NCBI GenBank assembly: GCA_037974335.1
Contig: CM075760.1
Coordinates: 12,060,600-12,124,599 of the forward strand
Direction: 5' to 3'
Source of the DNA: Prionace glauca
Lineage: Eukaryota; Chordata; Chondrichthyes; Carcharhiniformes; Carcharhinidae
Length of the DNA stretch: 64,000 bases
The notes under the pieces are model-generated. The model saw only the letters and a list, made by a program, of their open reading frames with translations, was not told the origin of the DNA and ran no database searches. Numbering within the stretch: position 1 is the stretch's first letter; each line of letters begins with the position of its first letter. Shown here one piece after another: positions 53,299 through 62,515 of the stretch. The position numbers and the translations under genes are program-made.

Positions 53299-53371
53299 TG
53301 TTTCTGCCCGGATTCGAACCGGGGATTTTTCGCGTGTAAGGCGAATGTGATAACCACTACACTACAGAAAG
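53299..53371 (-). tRNA. tRNA-Val (TAC), duplicate of the CAC gene with a changed anticodon
   Basis: 73 nt on minus, body nearly identical to the tRNA-Val at 52,117 but with TAC in the anticodon loop (GCCTTACACGC). Other changes: AAAT for AGGT before the T arm, GGTTCGAATCC T loop, and a C1-C72 mismatch at the acceptor end. The mismatch may lower its function. Confidence 0.88.
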
Positions 53372-53792
53372 AGCTGAAGAACAGTGGAGGAAATCTGCCT
53401 GTCTGCAATGTTCAACTGCGCTGTGTCGCTGCAGGTTCCGATGGTCAGACTGAGAGCCCATGTCACTGAATTCAGGAAGATAACCCTTACTTTCAATCTG
53501 ATTGTACATCTTATCCCCAACATCAACATTTAAAAGCGTTCGTCTGGCAAATATCTAAGGGATCAATGATTTCTACCCATTCATTAATGCATCATTTTCA
53601 TCTTTCTTCCAATAATCATCCGCATTTTATATCATCAGCGCTTTGTAACCTGTCGCTACCTTTTTTCTTTGTTCTTTAAATGTGACATTTCCAATTCAGA
53701 TACTAAAGAGGAAATCTCCCTGATACTGATTCCGACAGAACTGGTGCAGACCGGGAAGTAACACAGGATTGTTGTACAACAATAAATCTACA

Positions 53793-53864
53793 TTCCCTGA
53801 CCGGGAATCGAACCCGGGCCGCGGCGGTGAAAACGCCGAATCCTAACCACTAGACCACCAGGGA
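53793..53864 (-). tRNA. tRNA-Glu (TTC)
   Basis: 72 nt on minus: TCCCTGGTGGTCTAGTGGTT, anticodon TTC in GCGTTTTCACCGCC, T arm GGGTTCGATTCCC. All stems pair. Flanks on both sides are shared, in inverted orientation, with the tRNA-Glu (CTC) at 49.72 kb. Confidence 0.97.
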
Positions 53865-53934
53865 AGTTGGGGGATGCTTTACAAAATATTAATTCATCCA
53901 TGAGCCACCAGTGTTTTGTTTTATTTCTACACAG

Positions 53935-54180
53935 GGACACAATCTCAGGACAAGGCGCTGATGATTTAGGAGTGAGATGAGGAGAAATTGTTTGACTCAA
54001 AGGTCCATGAATCTTGGGAATTCTCTATTCCAAAGGGTTCTGATGTTCCATCACTGAACACATTTCAGTTTGGGTTAGACAGATTTATGATCTATCCAGG
54101 AATGAATGGAAACAGGAATATGGAATAGGAACAAATGCTCAGCCACAAGTTCATGTTTCGATTGTATTTTTTAAGTTTAA
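53935..54180 (+). mobile_element. CR1-like LINE, 3' end fragment
   Basis: GGGACACAATCTCAGGACAA, TAGGAGTGAGATGAGGAGAA, TTGTTTGACTCAAAGG, GGAATTCTCTATTCCAAAGG, matching the ORF2 end and 3' UTR of this LINE group. Decayed, no clear tail. Confidence 0.75.
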
Positions 54181-54367
54181 AGGTATAATGGAAGCATGTA
54201 TATAATGTTATATGTAACCTGTTTGAAGTCAGTTCTCGTTAAATAATGTTGGTGATACCAGATAACAGAACAGCCGGGAACAATTGACAGCTTTTTTTTA
54301 TTGGCACTCACGGACCCATTACAAACAGGCAACTGTTTACCCGTGAATGCTGATGGTGAGGAAATTC

Positions 54368-54441
54368 CGTCGCTGGGTTGTCTTGAACCACCAAACTTTC
54401 AGTTAACAGCTAAACGCGCTGACCAATTGCGCCATAGAGAC
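54368..54441 (-). tRNA. tRNA-Asn (GTT), probably degenerate
   Basis: 74 nt on minus: GTCTCTATGGCGCAATTGGT, anticodon GTT in GCTGTTAAC. The T arm GGTGG..CAACC has a G-A mismatch and the acceptor stem has a T-C mismatch, and TTCAAGA replaces TTCGAGC. Likely pseudogene or weak gene. Confidence 0.88.
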
Positions 54442-54873
54442 AGAGGTAGCAACTCGTAAATATATTCTAAACTCGTGTGTTACTGGCCGCCATTCTATTT
54501 CTGAAAACCTGTTCCAGAACTGCAGCATGACCGCACTGTTTACAATTCTATACAAGTCTCTTTAGTTCCGTGGATCCTGCAGCACTGCTGTAGTGTGTTG
54601 GTTATTCGCTATCTCCTATGAACGGGCAGGGAAAATAAACCCACGTCTCTTACCACAGGGAGGAATGGGAAGGGAAATGACCACCAGTAGCCCAAAGATC
54701 CAACACTTTCCACTCAATCATCAATAACACCATTCACAACAGCACCACCTTCCGAATATTGCGATCCATTTCCCTCAGGATTTAGTTCCAAGGCTTCATA
54801 TTTCCCTTGTTTTCCCCCAATTTTGCAGGACATTCGCTCCAATACACAGAGTGAACGGAGAAAGAAGAAGCTT

Positions 54874-54944
54874 TGCATTGGCCGGGAATCGAACCCGGAC
54901 CTCCCGCGTGGCAGGCGAGAATTCTACCACTGAACCACCAATGC
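54874..54944 (-). tRNA. tRNA-Gly (GCC)
   Basis: 71 nt on minus: GCATTGGTGGTTCAGTGGTA, anticodon GCC in CCTGCCACGC, T arm GGGTTCGATTCCC. All stems pair; one substitution from the usual vertebrate sequence (GGTCC for GGCCC). Confidence 0.97.
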
Positions 54945-54984
54945 TGCTCTTGCTAGCGATACCCCCACATGCTCTCTCTTCCTT

Positions 54985-55480
54985 CACACTCAGCAGCATT
55001 GTAATTTCCTTACTTTGTCCTTTCGTTCCCCATTTATTAAGATTCGGATATTAAATAAATGCTAACCTCAAATACATTTTGGACAAAATTCAATATGTCT
55101 TAGAAAATTTACACAATTTTGTCATTTTTTTCCATAAAATTCAGCATTTCTGATTTTGGAGAAAGCATTTCAAGCTGAGGTCAGTGCAAAGATAATATGA
55201 CTGTAACATCGAGATTCTGATAATATTCAGCACCAAACTGGAATCATACAGACTTCCCTCACCCTAGCATGTTTCAGATGGTGATTAACTATGTTAGTCT
55301 GCACCTAAACCTATTAAATTGTCTTGTAGACTGGATGACTTGCTGATATGTGCAGGTGTCAAAATAGGGAAGTTTCTTTCCTGGCAATGCATCAAACAAT
55401 TTATCATTTCTTATTTGACACAAAGTATTTGAGGCTGAGGCCAGAGCGAAGATACTATGGGTGTAACATCGAGATTCAGA
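54985..55480. repeat. tRNA-free copies of the tRNA-Val flank
   Basis: 55,165-55,235 and 55,425-55,495 carry (G)AGGTCAGTGCAAAGATAATA / GAGGCCAGAGCGAAGATACT and TAACATCGAGATTC. 55,267-55,370 carries TTCAGATGGTGATTAACTA and TTAGTCTGCACCTA. They match the segments flanking tRNA-Val in the 1.2-kb units. Confidence 0.8.
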
Positions 55481-55489
55481 TAATGTTCA

Positions 55490-55795
55490 GGAACAAAATG
55501 CCCCGGCCGATGAAGGCATGCTTTAAGGTGCGAGGGCAAGGTTTAAAGGAGATGGACATGGCAGATTGTTTACACAGAGGGTAGTGGGCTCCTGGAACTC
55601 GCTGCCGGGGAGAGATAGTAGAAGCCGATGCAGTTGTGACTTTTAAGTCAGCTGACAAGTACATGAATAGGATGGGAATAGAGGGATATGGTCCCGGAAG
55701 GATAGGGGGTTTTAGTTAAGTGGGGCAGCATGGTCAGTGAAGGTTTGAGAGGCCGAAGGACATGTTCCTGGGCTGTAATTTTCTTTGTTCTTTGT
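55490..55795 (+). mobile_element. CR1-like LINE, 3' end fragment
   Basis: MPRPMKACFKVRGQGLKEMD-type open stretch, then GGGTAGTGGGCTCCTGGAAC, GCTGCCGGGGAGAGATAGTA, GACTTTTAAGTCAGCTGACA, and the tail TTTTCTTTGTTCTTTGTAC. Confidence 0.85.
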
Positions 55796-55799
55796 ACTG

Positions 55800-56150
55800 T
55801 CATTTTTCTTAACCCAAAACTGAGCTTCAGACCCTGTAGCTCTATATTTAACTACTCCATCTCTGACATCTCCTCCAGTCACACAACCCTGTGAGATGTC
55901 TGTACTGATCTTATTGTGGCATCATGAGCGTTCCACATACAACATGAGTTCCATCTATAAATTCTCATCTTGAACATTTCCATTGAAAATTCAAGGCGAG
56001 CAGAGCTTTTTGAGCAGAATGGTTCAGATTCCCATCCCCTTTAATGTGAACAAGTTGTTTCTGATTTCCCTACAGAGGTTGTCTATTAAACAATGACTGA
56101 ACACAGGGGGTGAATGTGAAAAGCTGAAGTTTCCAGTTGAAGAGGTTCCC
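55800..56150. other. Unassigned interval
   Basis: No gene or repeat recognised. Confidence 0.5.
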
Positions 56151-56159
56151 AGTGTCTCT

Positions 56160-56900
56160 GAGCAGCTGAACTGGGGAAGCCTTTGGGCAGAGACTGCGCT
56201 GCTGCTATTTCCCTTCCTGACCACCGGGGGTCGCTGTAACACGCCCGGGCGCTGCTCCGCCCAGTGTCACCTCTTGCCCACACCGGCCCGGCCGCTGCTC
56301 GTTGGCGGAACATCCGGGGCCTGCAGAGTGGCGGGGCTAGCGGCCATATTTCCGTGACGTCACCGTCAGCCCCTCCCCCAGCCGAGAAAAAAGCGACGGT
56401 TGAGAAATGTAGAAAGTGAGAGAAATTCCCACCCGGAAATCCCGCCCGGAGCGGAATTAAAATTAAATAAAATACATATTTTTATGAAGAGGCAGGTGGC
56501 GGAACCGCGCATGTGCGGTAGTATTTTCCCAGAGCGCACCGCGCGGGTGTGATTGAAAATCAGACGGAATAAAAAACAGAAACGATTTTCCCGAATGGAG
56601 AAGGAACCGAAAGTCTGACGGGTGAGGATGTGAATAATAATCATCAGAATTTAAAATATTAAAAGATGCAAATACAACTCCCTGGGCGCATGTGCAGAAG
56701 GGGAATTCCCTCAGAGTGCAGCGCGCGGGACGCCGTCTCCTCTGGCAACGCAAAATGGCCGCTGGCCGTCTCCCCTGGCAACGCAAGATGGACGCTGGCC
56801 GTCTCCCTTGGCAACGCAAGATGGACGCTGCCGGCGGCGGGTGTGATTGTGGCGCAGGCGCAGTGAGGTCTGCCTGCAGCCCATTGTCCAGATTGCCCCC
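56160..56900. promoter_or_regulatory. CpG-rich promoter-like region with CRE, NRF1-, ETS- and YY1-like motifs
   Basis: The only long CpG-rich stretch in the window. It holds a full palindromic CRE (TGACGTCA, 56,355-56,362), ACATCCGGGG (ETS-like), GCGGCCATATTT and AAAATGGCCGC (YY1-like), and three NRF1-like sites (GCGCATGTGC near 56,508 and 56,685; GCGCAGGCGC near 56,852). Three exact-period 33-bp units start at 56,733, 56,766 and 56,799, each with CCGTCTCC..TGGCAACGCAA(A/G)ATGG, containing an RFX-like half site GGCAAC. This make-up is typical of housekeeping promoters, possibly bidirectional. No first exon is recognised on either side. Confidence 0.65.
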
Positions 56901-57091
56901 CAGTGGATGTGGTGGGGAGGTGCAGCAGATGGAGCAACAATCCCAGTTTCACTGGGGGGAGAGAAGCTGCAATTCTGCTCCCTGTTGTTCACTCCTCTCC
57001 CCAGTCTCAGCATTGCAGAGTGTTTAAACAAGAGGGTGCATTGTCACAGCGGCACCTTGACCTGCAGTTTAGTTTTATTTATTAGTATAGA

Positions 57092-57475
57092 ACCCTACCA
57101 TAGAACCCTACAGTGCAGAAACAGGCCCTTCGGCCCATCGAGTCTGCACCGAACACAATCCCACCCAGACCCTATCCCCATATCCCTAATTAGGCTTACA
57201 TTCACACTGCAATGCAATTCCTGTGAAAATTCTCTAGTCGCCACATTCCTGTTCGGGAAACACTGATGGAGAATTTGGCATGGCCAATGCATCTAACCAG
57301 CAAGTCTTTTGGACTGCTGGAGAAATGCAGAGCATCTGGAGGAAACCCGTGCAGACATGGGGAGACTGTGCAAACTCTACACAGACAGTGACCCAAGCTG
57401 GGAATCGAGTTTGGGGTCCTAGCGCTTAGAGGCAGGAATGCTAACCACCGTGCCACTGTGTTGCAACACTCTCCC
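57092..57475 (-). mobile_element. tRNA-derived SINE, near full length
   Basis: Minus: CAGTGGCACGGTGGTTAGCA head, a CAAACTCGATTCCCAGCTTG B box, CACGGGTTTCCTCCAGATGC body, then GGTGCAGACTCGATGGGCCG, AAGGGCCTGTTTCTGCACTG, TAGGGTTCTA tail. Confidence 0.92.
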
Positions 57476-57659
57476 CCAGATATCAAACTACCCGCCCCCC
57501 CCCGCCATTAAAATCATAAAATCCCGAAAGTGCATCAAGTCTACATCAAGAGTATTTCGCCCGATTCCCGTAACCCCACAATACCCTCTAACCCCCCTGA
57601 CCTTCACATCTTTGGACATTAAGGGATTGTCAATCCACCTAACCTGCCCATCTTTCAGA

Positions 57660-58205
57660 CCCCACAGATATTCTGGTCACCCTATTATAAAAAATATATT
57701 ATTAAACTAGAAAGAGTGCAGAAAAGATTTACAAGGATGCTACTGGTTCTTGATGGATTGAGTTATAAGGAGAAGCTGGATAGACTGTGACTTTTTTCAC
57801 TGGAGCGTAGGAGGCTGAGGGGTGATCTTATAGAGTTCTATAAAATAATGAGGTGCACAGATCAGCTTGATAGTCAATATCTCTTTGCAAAGTTAGGGGA
57901 GTCTAAAACTCGAGTGCCTAAGTTTAAGATGGGAGGGGAAAGATACAGAAATGTCCAGAGAAGCATTTTTTTTCACACAGAGGGTGGTGAGCATCTGGAA
58001 CAAGCTGCCAGGTTTAGTCGTAGACATGGGTGCAATTTTATCTTTTAAAATGCATTTAGACAGTTACATGGTTGTGATAGGTATCGAGGGATATGGGCCA
58101 AAGACAAGCAATTGGGATTAGCTTAGGGGTTTTTAAAAAGGGCAGCATGGAGCAGTTGGGCTGAAGGGCCTGTTTCCATGCTGTAAACCTCTATGACTCT
58201 ATATG
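57660..58205 (+). mobile_element. CR1-like LINE, 3' end fragment
   Basis: ORF2 C-terminus and UTR: GAGTGCAGAAAAGATTTACA, AGGATGCTACTGGTTCTTGA, GAGGCTGAGGGGTGATCTTA, TTTTTTTCACACAGAGGGTG, GTGAGCATCTGGAACAAGCT, GGGCTGAAGGGCCTGTTTCC, CTGTAAACCTCTATGACTCT. A subfamily distinct from those at 17.9 and 61.8 kb. 5' truncated. Confidence 0.93.
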
Positions 58206-58385
58206 GGAGGAACATGAAAACCCCACACAGACAATGATCCGACGCTGGAATTGAACACGGGTCCTTGGCACTAGGAGGCTGCAGTACTATCAACTGTGCT
58301 AATGTGCTGCCACTCAGGCAAGTGTATTTGGAAGGAGCTCAGGACAGGTGGGAGGGGGGGGGGGGGTTGGGGGCGGGGTGATGAT
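58205..58385 (-). mobile_element. SINE fragment followed by a poly-G tract
   Basis: 58,205-58,318 on minus: GGCAGCACATTAGCACAGTT head and CCCGTGTTCAATTCCAGCGT B box, cut after GGTTTTCATG. At 58,350-58,378 the plus strand has a long G run with G-quadruplex potential. Confidence 0.8.
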
Positions 58386-58544
58386 TTCTAGCTCACTTTG
58401 ATGAGGGGAGGGCTGGAAATCAGTAAAAAAAACCAGCTTCACATCAACATTTTCCCTCATTCCTGCTCTTGTTACTAATTAAAAACCAGCTCACTCCTCC
58501 ATTCTGCCTATCAATGGGGCCAACAGAAAGCAGGGAAAAGCTTG

Positions 58545-59065
58545 TGGCACAGAAAGAGGCCATTCAGTCTATCACATCTTCACCAGCTTGGGAAATAAAG
58601 ACTTGCCCTTTATTCTAATCCCAGTTTCCAGCCATCCAGCCCCTAGCCCCCCTTACTATCAGTTCCAGCATTTCAGCTATAGATCTGTGTGCGATGCGAG
58701 TGAGCCAAGAGATTTCTGGCTGAACCATCAGTTTAGGCAGCGAATTCCAGACACCCACCATCCCTTGAATGAGAACCCTTTTCCTAATGCCCCCTCTAGT
58801 CCTTCCATCAATCACTTTATATCTGTGCAGCCCCCACTCACCCCGCTCCTACCTCCCCCATCCCCACCCACCCACAATAAGTGACCTCTCTCTGCTCAGG
58901 AGAAACAGGCCTTTTCAATCCGCCCTGTCTTGGCTCCCTCATAATTTTGGACACCTCAGTTCGGTCTCCCTCAGCCTCCTCTGTTCTGAGGAAAACAAAC
59001 CTTGCCAATCCAGTCTTTCCTCATCACCGCAATTCCCCAGACCTGGCAACACTATTGTAAATCCA
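58545..59065 (-). mobile_element. Decayed LINE, ORF2 C-terminus and 3' end
   Basis: Minus: GIRKRVLIQGMVGVWNSLPK, then a 3' part with AGACTGAATGGCCTCTTTCT. Upstream traces (TGGCAAGGTTTGTTTTCCTC) match the same element type. Confidence 0.75.
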
Positions 59066-59134
59066 AATGGTTATCCAATCCGACTAAACTGTCCATTTAA
59101 CATTGTCCCATCGCCAACTGTGAACAACCACCTG

Positions 59135-59445
59135 ATACTGGCACCACTGTGGCACACTAGTTGGCACTGCTGCCTCAAAGGGACTTGGTTCAATTCTAGC
59201 CTCGTCTGACTGTGTGGAGTTTGCATGTTCTCCCCATGTCTGCGTGAGTTTTCTCTGGGTCCTCCGGTTTCCTCCCACTGTTTAAAGATGTGTGGGAGAG
59301 GTTGATTGGTCATGCTTTAGTGACAGGGGAAGTTGCAGGGTAAATGTGTGGGATACGGGGACAGGGCATGGATGGGATTGTGGTCAGTGCAGACTTGATG
59401 GACCGAATGGCCTCCCCCTGTACTGTCGGGATTTTACACACAAAT
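59135..59445 (+). mobile_element. tRNA-derived SINE, near full length
   Basis: CACTGTGGCACACTAGTTGG head, TTGGTTCAATTCTAGC B box, TTCTCCCCATGTCTGCGTGA, CTCCGGTTTCCTCCCACTGT, GTGCAGACTTGATGGACCGA, ATGGCCTCCCCCTGTACTGT, CGGGATTTTACA. Confidence 0.93.
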
Positions 59446-59671
59446 GAGAAACAGAGACTTTGCAAATGTTGGGATACTTATTTAGAAATCAATGGGATAT
59501 TTCTTGACATGTTCAGGTAAATCTTAATGATGGTCATTGTCCAGGTCTACATTAAAACAATGATGCAGTCCAAGGTTAAAAGTGATTTATCCTGAAATTG
59601 GACATTGCCACTGACTCCCAATATAACCGAGAGATGCAAACTCACATCACACCCTGATGTAGCGAAGGGGA

Positions 59672-60790
59672 CCCCTCTCAGTCATTACAATCTGGGCCTT
59701 GTGTCAGTAATCTCTGTCCTAAGCCTCTCTCAGTTATTACAATCTGGACCTTGTATCAGTAATCTCTGCCCTAAACCACTCTCAGTTATTTCAATCTGGG
59801 CCTTGTATCAGTAATCTCTGCCCTAAACCTCTCTCAGTTATTACAATCTGGGCCGTGTATCACTAATCTCTGCCCTAAACCTCTCTCAGTTATTACAATC
59901 TGGGCCTTGTGTCAGTAATCTCTGCCCAAAACCTCTCTCAGTTATTACAATCTGGGCCTTGTATCAGTAATCTCTGCCCTAAACCACTCTCAGTTATTTC
60001 AATCTGGGCCTTGTATCAGTAATCTCTGCACTAAACCTCTCTCAGTTATTACAATCTGGGTCTTGTACCAGTAATCTCTGCCCTAAACCTCTCTCAGTTA
60101 TTACAATCTGGGCCTTGTATCAGTAATCTCTGCCCTAAACCTCTCTCAGTTATTACAATCTGGGCCTTGTATCTGTAATCTCTGCCCTAAACCTCTCTCA
60201 GTTATTACAATCTGGGCCTTGTATCTGTAATCTCTGCCCTAAACCTCTCTCAGTTATTACAATCTGGGCCTTGTGTCAGTAATCTCTGCCCTAAACCTCC
60301 CTCAGTTATTACAATCTGGGCCTTGTATCAGTAATCTCTGCCCAAAACCTCTCTCAGTTATTACAATCTGGGCCTCGTATCAGTAATCTCTGCCCGAAAC
60401 CTCTGTCAGTTATTACAATCTGGGATAGTATCAGTAATCTCTGCCCTAAACCACTCTCAGTTATTTCAATCTGGGACTTGTATCAGTAATCTCTGCCCAA
60501 AACCTCTGTCAGTTATTACAATCTGGGCTGTGTATCAGTAAACTCTGCCCTGAACCTCTCTCAGTTATTACAATCTGGGACTTGTATCAGTAATCTCTGC
60601 CCAAAACCTCTCTCAGTTATTACAATCTGGGCCTCGTATCAGTAATCTCTGCCCTAAACCACTCTCAGTTATTACAATCTGGGACTTGTATCAGTAATCT
60701 CTGTCCTAAACCTCCCTCAGTTATTACAATCTGGGACTTGTATCAGTAATCTCTGTCCTAAACCTCCCTCAGTTATTACGATCTAGACCT
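59672..60790. repeat. 52-bp minisatellite, about 21 copies
   Basis: Unit CCTCTCTCAGTTATTACAAT, CTGGGCCTTGTATCAGTAAT, CTCTGCCCTAAA. The copies from 59,672 and 59,724 set the 52-bp period, held with few indels to about 60,790. Variants (CCACTCTCAG..TTTCAAT; GGGACTTG; GCCCAAAA) recur in blocks, so the array grew in multi-unit steps. Confidence 0.97.
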
Positions 60791-60869
60791 TAAGCAGAGG
60801 ACACAGAGATTTAATATAATTGACAACAGAATTGAAGGGGGTGATAAGCAGATTTTTTTACACTATCAT

Positions 60870-61170
60870 ATGATCTGCAATGCACAACCTGACAGGTGCT
60901 AGAAGCAGGTTTAATAGTAAGTTTAAAAGAAAATTGGCTGCAACCTCTCACCATTTCGACAAAATGCTTCTTTTTCATTCTTCCTGCTGAAATGAACAAT
61001 CTCACATTTATCCACATTCTACTCCATTTGTCAGTTACTTCCCACTCACTTAACATTTCTGTCGTTTTGAACCCTCCGTACGTCATCACAATTGACTTTC
61101 CCATCTATCTTTGTGTCAACGGCAAATTTGCCAACCATCCCTTCATCCAGTTATTTCTATAAATTTTTGA
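60870..61170 (-). mobile_element. LINE fragment, ORF2 near the C-terminal side of RT
   Basis: Minus: the stretch reading WIKGWLANLPLTQR-like through KMSFFILPAE-like traces, with CCATTTGTCAGTTACTTCCC and CCACATTCTACTCCA on plus as seen in other LINE copies of this genome. Heavily decayed. Confidence 0.55.
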
Positions 61171-61256
61171 TTCCGTACCCAAAATTTGATTCCCTGTCTC
61201 CTATTTAGTTTTAAAATGTTTTCCACGGTACTGGTGTCAGTGCCCCATGAACCAGA

Positions 61257-61312
61257 ACCCACCCGCCCCCCACCCCCCCTACCCCCCACCCCCCCCCCAA
61301 CCCCCACCTGCT
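61257..61312. repeat. Poly-C tract (G-quadruplex potential on minus)
   Basis: ACCCGCCCCCCACCCCCCCT and similar runs for about 55 bp: at least four G runs of four or more on the minus strand. Confidence 0.9.
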
Positions 61313-61379
61313 ACCCACTCCAGTCTTTGAGTCACTCATTCATCTCTCTGATCTGATTTGTCCTAAAATAATTCGTAAG

Positions 61380-61510
61380 TAGTTAAGGTGATTATCCACG
61401 GTATGAACGTTGAGGTCCTGCTTCAGAATGTGTTACCTAGGTCCTCATACTAACATTCTTCTATGTCCTGCCTATGACATTGGTACCTACATGGACCACA
61501 GTGAATAGGG
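61380..61510 (-). mobile_element. LINE ORF1-like fragment (GTNxIGR motif)
   Basis: Minus: [12 protein letters not shown], resembling the VVHVGTNDIGR of the esterase-like ORF1 in CR1-group LINEs, followed by stops. It lies just past the donor of the EMC4 exon. Confidence 0.6.
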
Positions 61511-61541
61511 TTTTCAGCTGCAGATTCAATACAATGCTCAC

Positions 61542-61695
61542 TTGATGACATGGACATCAAGGTCGATATGGATCTCCAGGCCATCATGCACACCATCATG
61601 GTAGGGTGGATGGAGATGGTGCTGCCAGCCACGTACATGATGAACAGATTCATGGGCAGCTGTTTCAGTGGGCCCAAGGCGATGTCCCAGCAGCG
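61542..61695 (-). CDS. EMC4: EMC4 internal exon (ER membrane protein complex subunit 4)
   Basis: A 154-nt segment on minus with a strong acceptor (TTTCTGTTTTCAG) and donor (GTGAGC), open throughout. It reads [20 protein letters not shown], then [20 protein letters not shown] and [11 protein letters not shown]. Human EMC4 as I remember it has [40 protein letters not shown] and RPIQALMAISA, so identity is certain; it covers the first membrane helix of this subunit of the complex that inserts proteins into the ER membrane. The trailing A would start the next codon. No other EMC4 exon is recognised in the window. F-to-H and P-to-S changes in a very conserved stretch suggest either a relaxed duplicate or an orphan exon; it could also be a real exon with very distant partners. 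Confidence 0.8.
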
Positions 61696-61785
61696 CTGAA
61701 AACAGAAAGTGAGCAAGGTATCAGTAAAGGGAATCGGTATGGGGAGTCCATATACTGATCTCATCCCCAGGCTTAGGAGTAATGA

Positions 61786-62512
61786 TTAAGAACATAAGAA
61801 CATAAGAAATAGGAGCAGGAGTAGGCCATCTGGCCCTTCGAGCCTGCCCCGCCATTCAATAAGATCATGGCTGATCTGTCGTGGCTCAGTTCCACCTTCC
61901 CGCCCTCTCCCCATAACCCTTAATCCCTTCTCTTATCAAAAACCCATCAACCCGTTTCTTAAATATATTTAGCGAGGCAGCCTCCACCACTTCAACGGGC
62001 AGAGAATTCCAGAGATTCACCACCCTTTGAGTGAAGAAGTTCCTCCTCAACTCTGTTCTAAACCGCCCCCCCTTTATCTTGAGGCTGTGCCCCCCTAGTC
62101 CTACTGTCTTTTCTGAGCGGGAAGAGTCTCTCCACCTCTATCCTATCCATACCATTCATCATCTTATACGTCTCAATGAGATCTCCCCTCATTCTTCTAA
62201 ACTCCAACAAGTACAAGCCTAGTTTATTCAGCCTCTCCTCATAGCTCAATCCCCTCAACTCTGGTATCAGCCTAGTAAACCTCCTCTGCACTCCCTCCAG
62301 GGCCAAAATATCCTTGCGCAGGTGCGGCGCCCAAAACTGCACACAGTACTCCAGCTGCGGCCTCACCAATGCCCTATACAGCTGCAGCAAGACCTCCCTA
62401 CTTTTATATTCAATCCCCCTCGCTATGAAGGACAGCATCCCATTCGCCTTCCTGACCACCTGCTGCACCTGCAAGCTGGGTTTTTGCGACTCATGCACAA
62501 GGACCCCATGAT
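61786..62512 (-). mobile_element. CR1-like LINE, 3' end with intact ORF2 C-terminus
   Basis: Minus, 146 open codons: HESQKPSLQVQQVVRKANGM, LQLYRALVRPQLEYCVQFWA, GVQRRFTRLIPELRGLSYEE, LLEFRRMRGDLIETYKMMNG. Then [20 protein letters not shown] in the following frame, a 3' UTR with ATCTTATTGAATGGCGGGGC and CTTATGTTCTTATG tail. The best-preserved tail in the window; a young 5'-truncated copy. Confidence 0.95.
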
Positions 62513-62515
62513 CTT

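Larger units (their letters stand above)
51170..53625. repeat. About 1.2-kb tandem duplication carrying tRNA-Val genes
   Basis: The landmark TATCTAAG followed by (A/G)GA(G/T)C occurs at 51,171, 52,371 and 53,552. Each full unit contains a dispersed repeat (TACTGCGGATGGGAAAAGAG / ACTGCGGATGGGAAAAGAGA), an ATTATCTGTTCGTGAC segment, a CAGATATTTCAGATGGTGAT..TTAGTCTGCACCTATAAACC segment and, about 1.0 kb in, a tRNA-Val. The third unit is cut after about 75 bp by the tRNA-Glu flank. Single segments recur at 55.17-55.49 kb without a tRNA. Confidence 0.95.
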
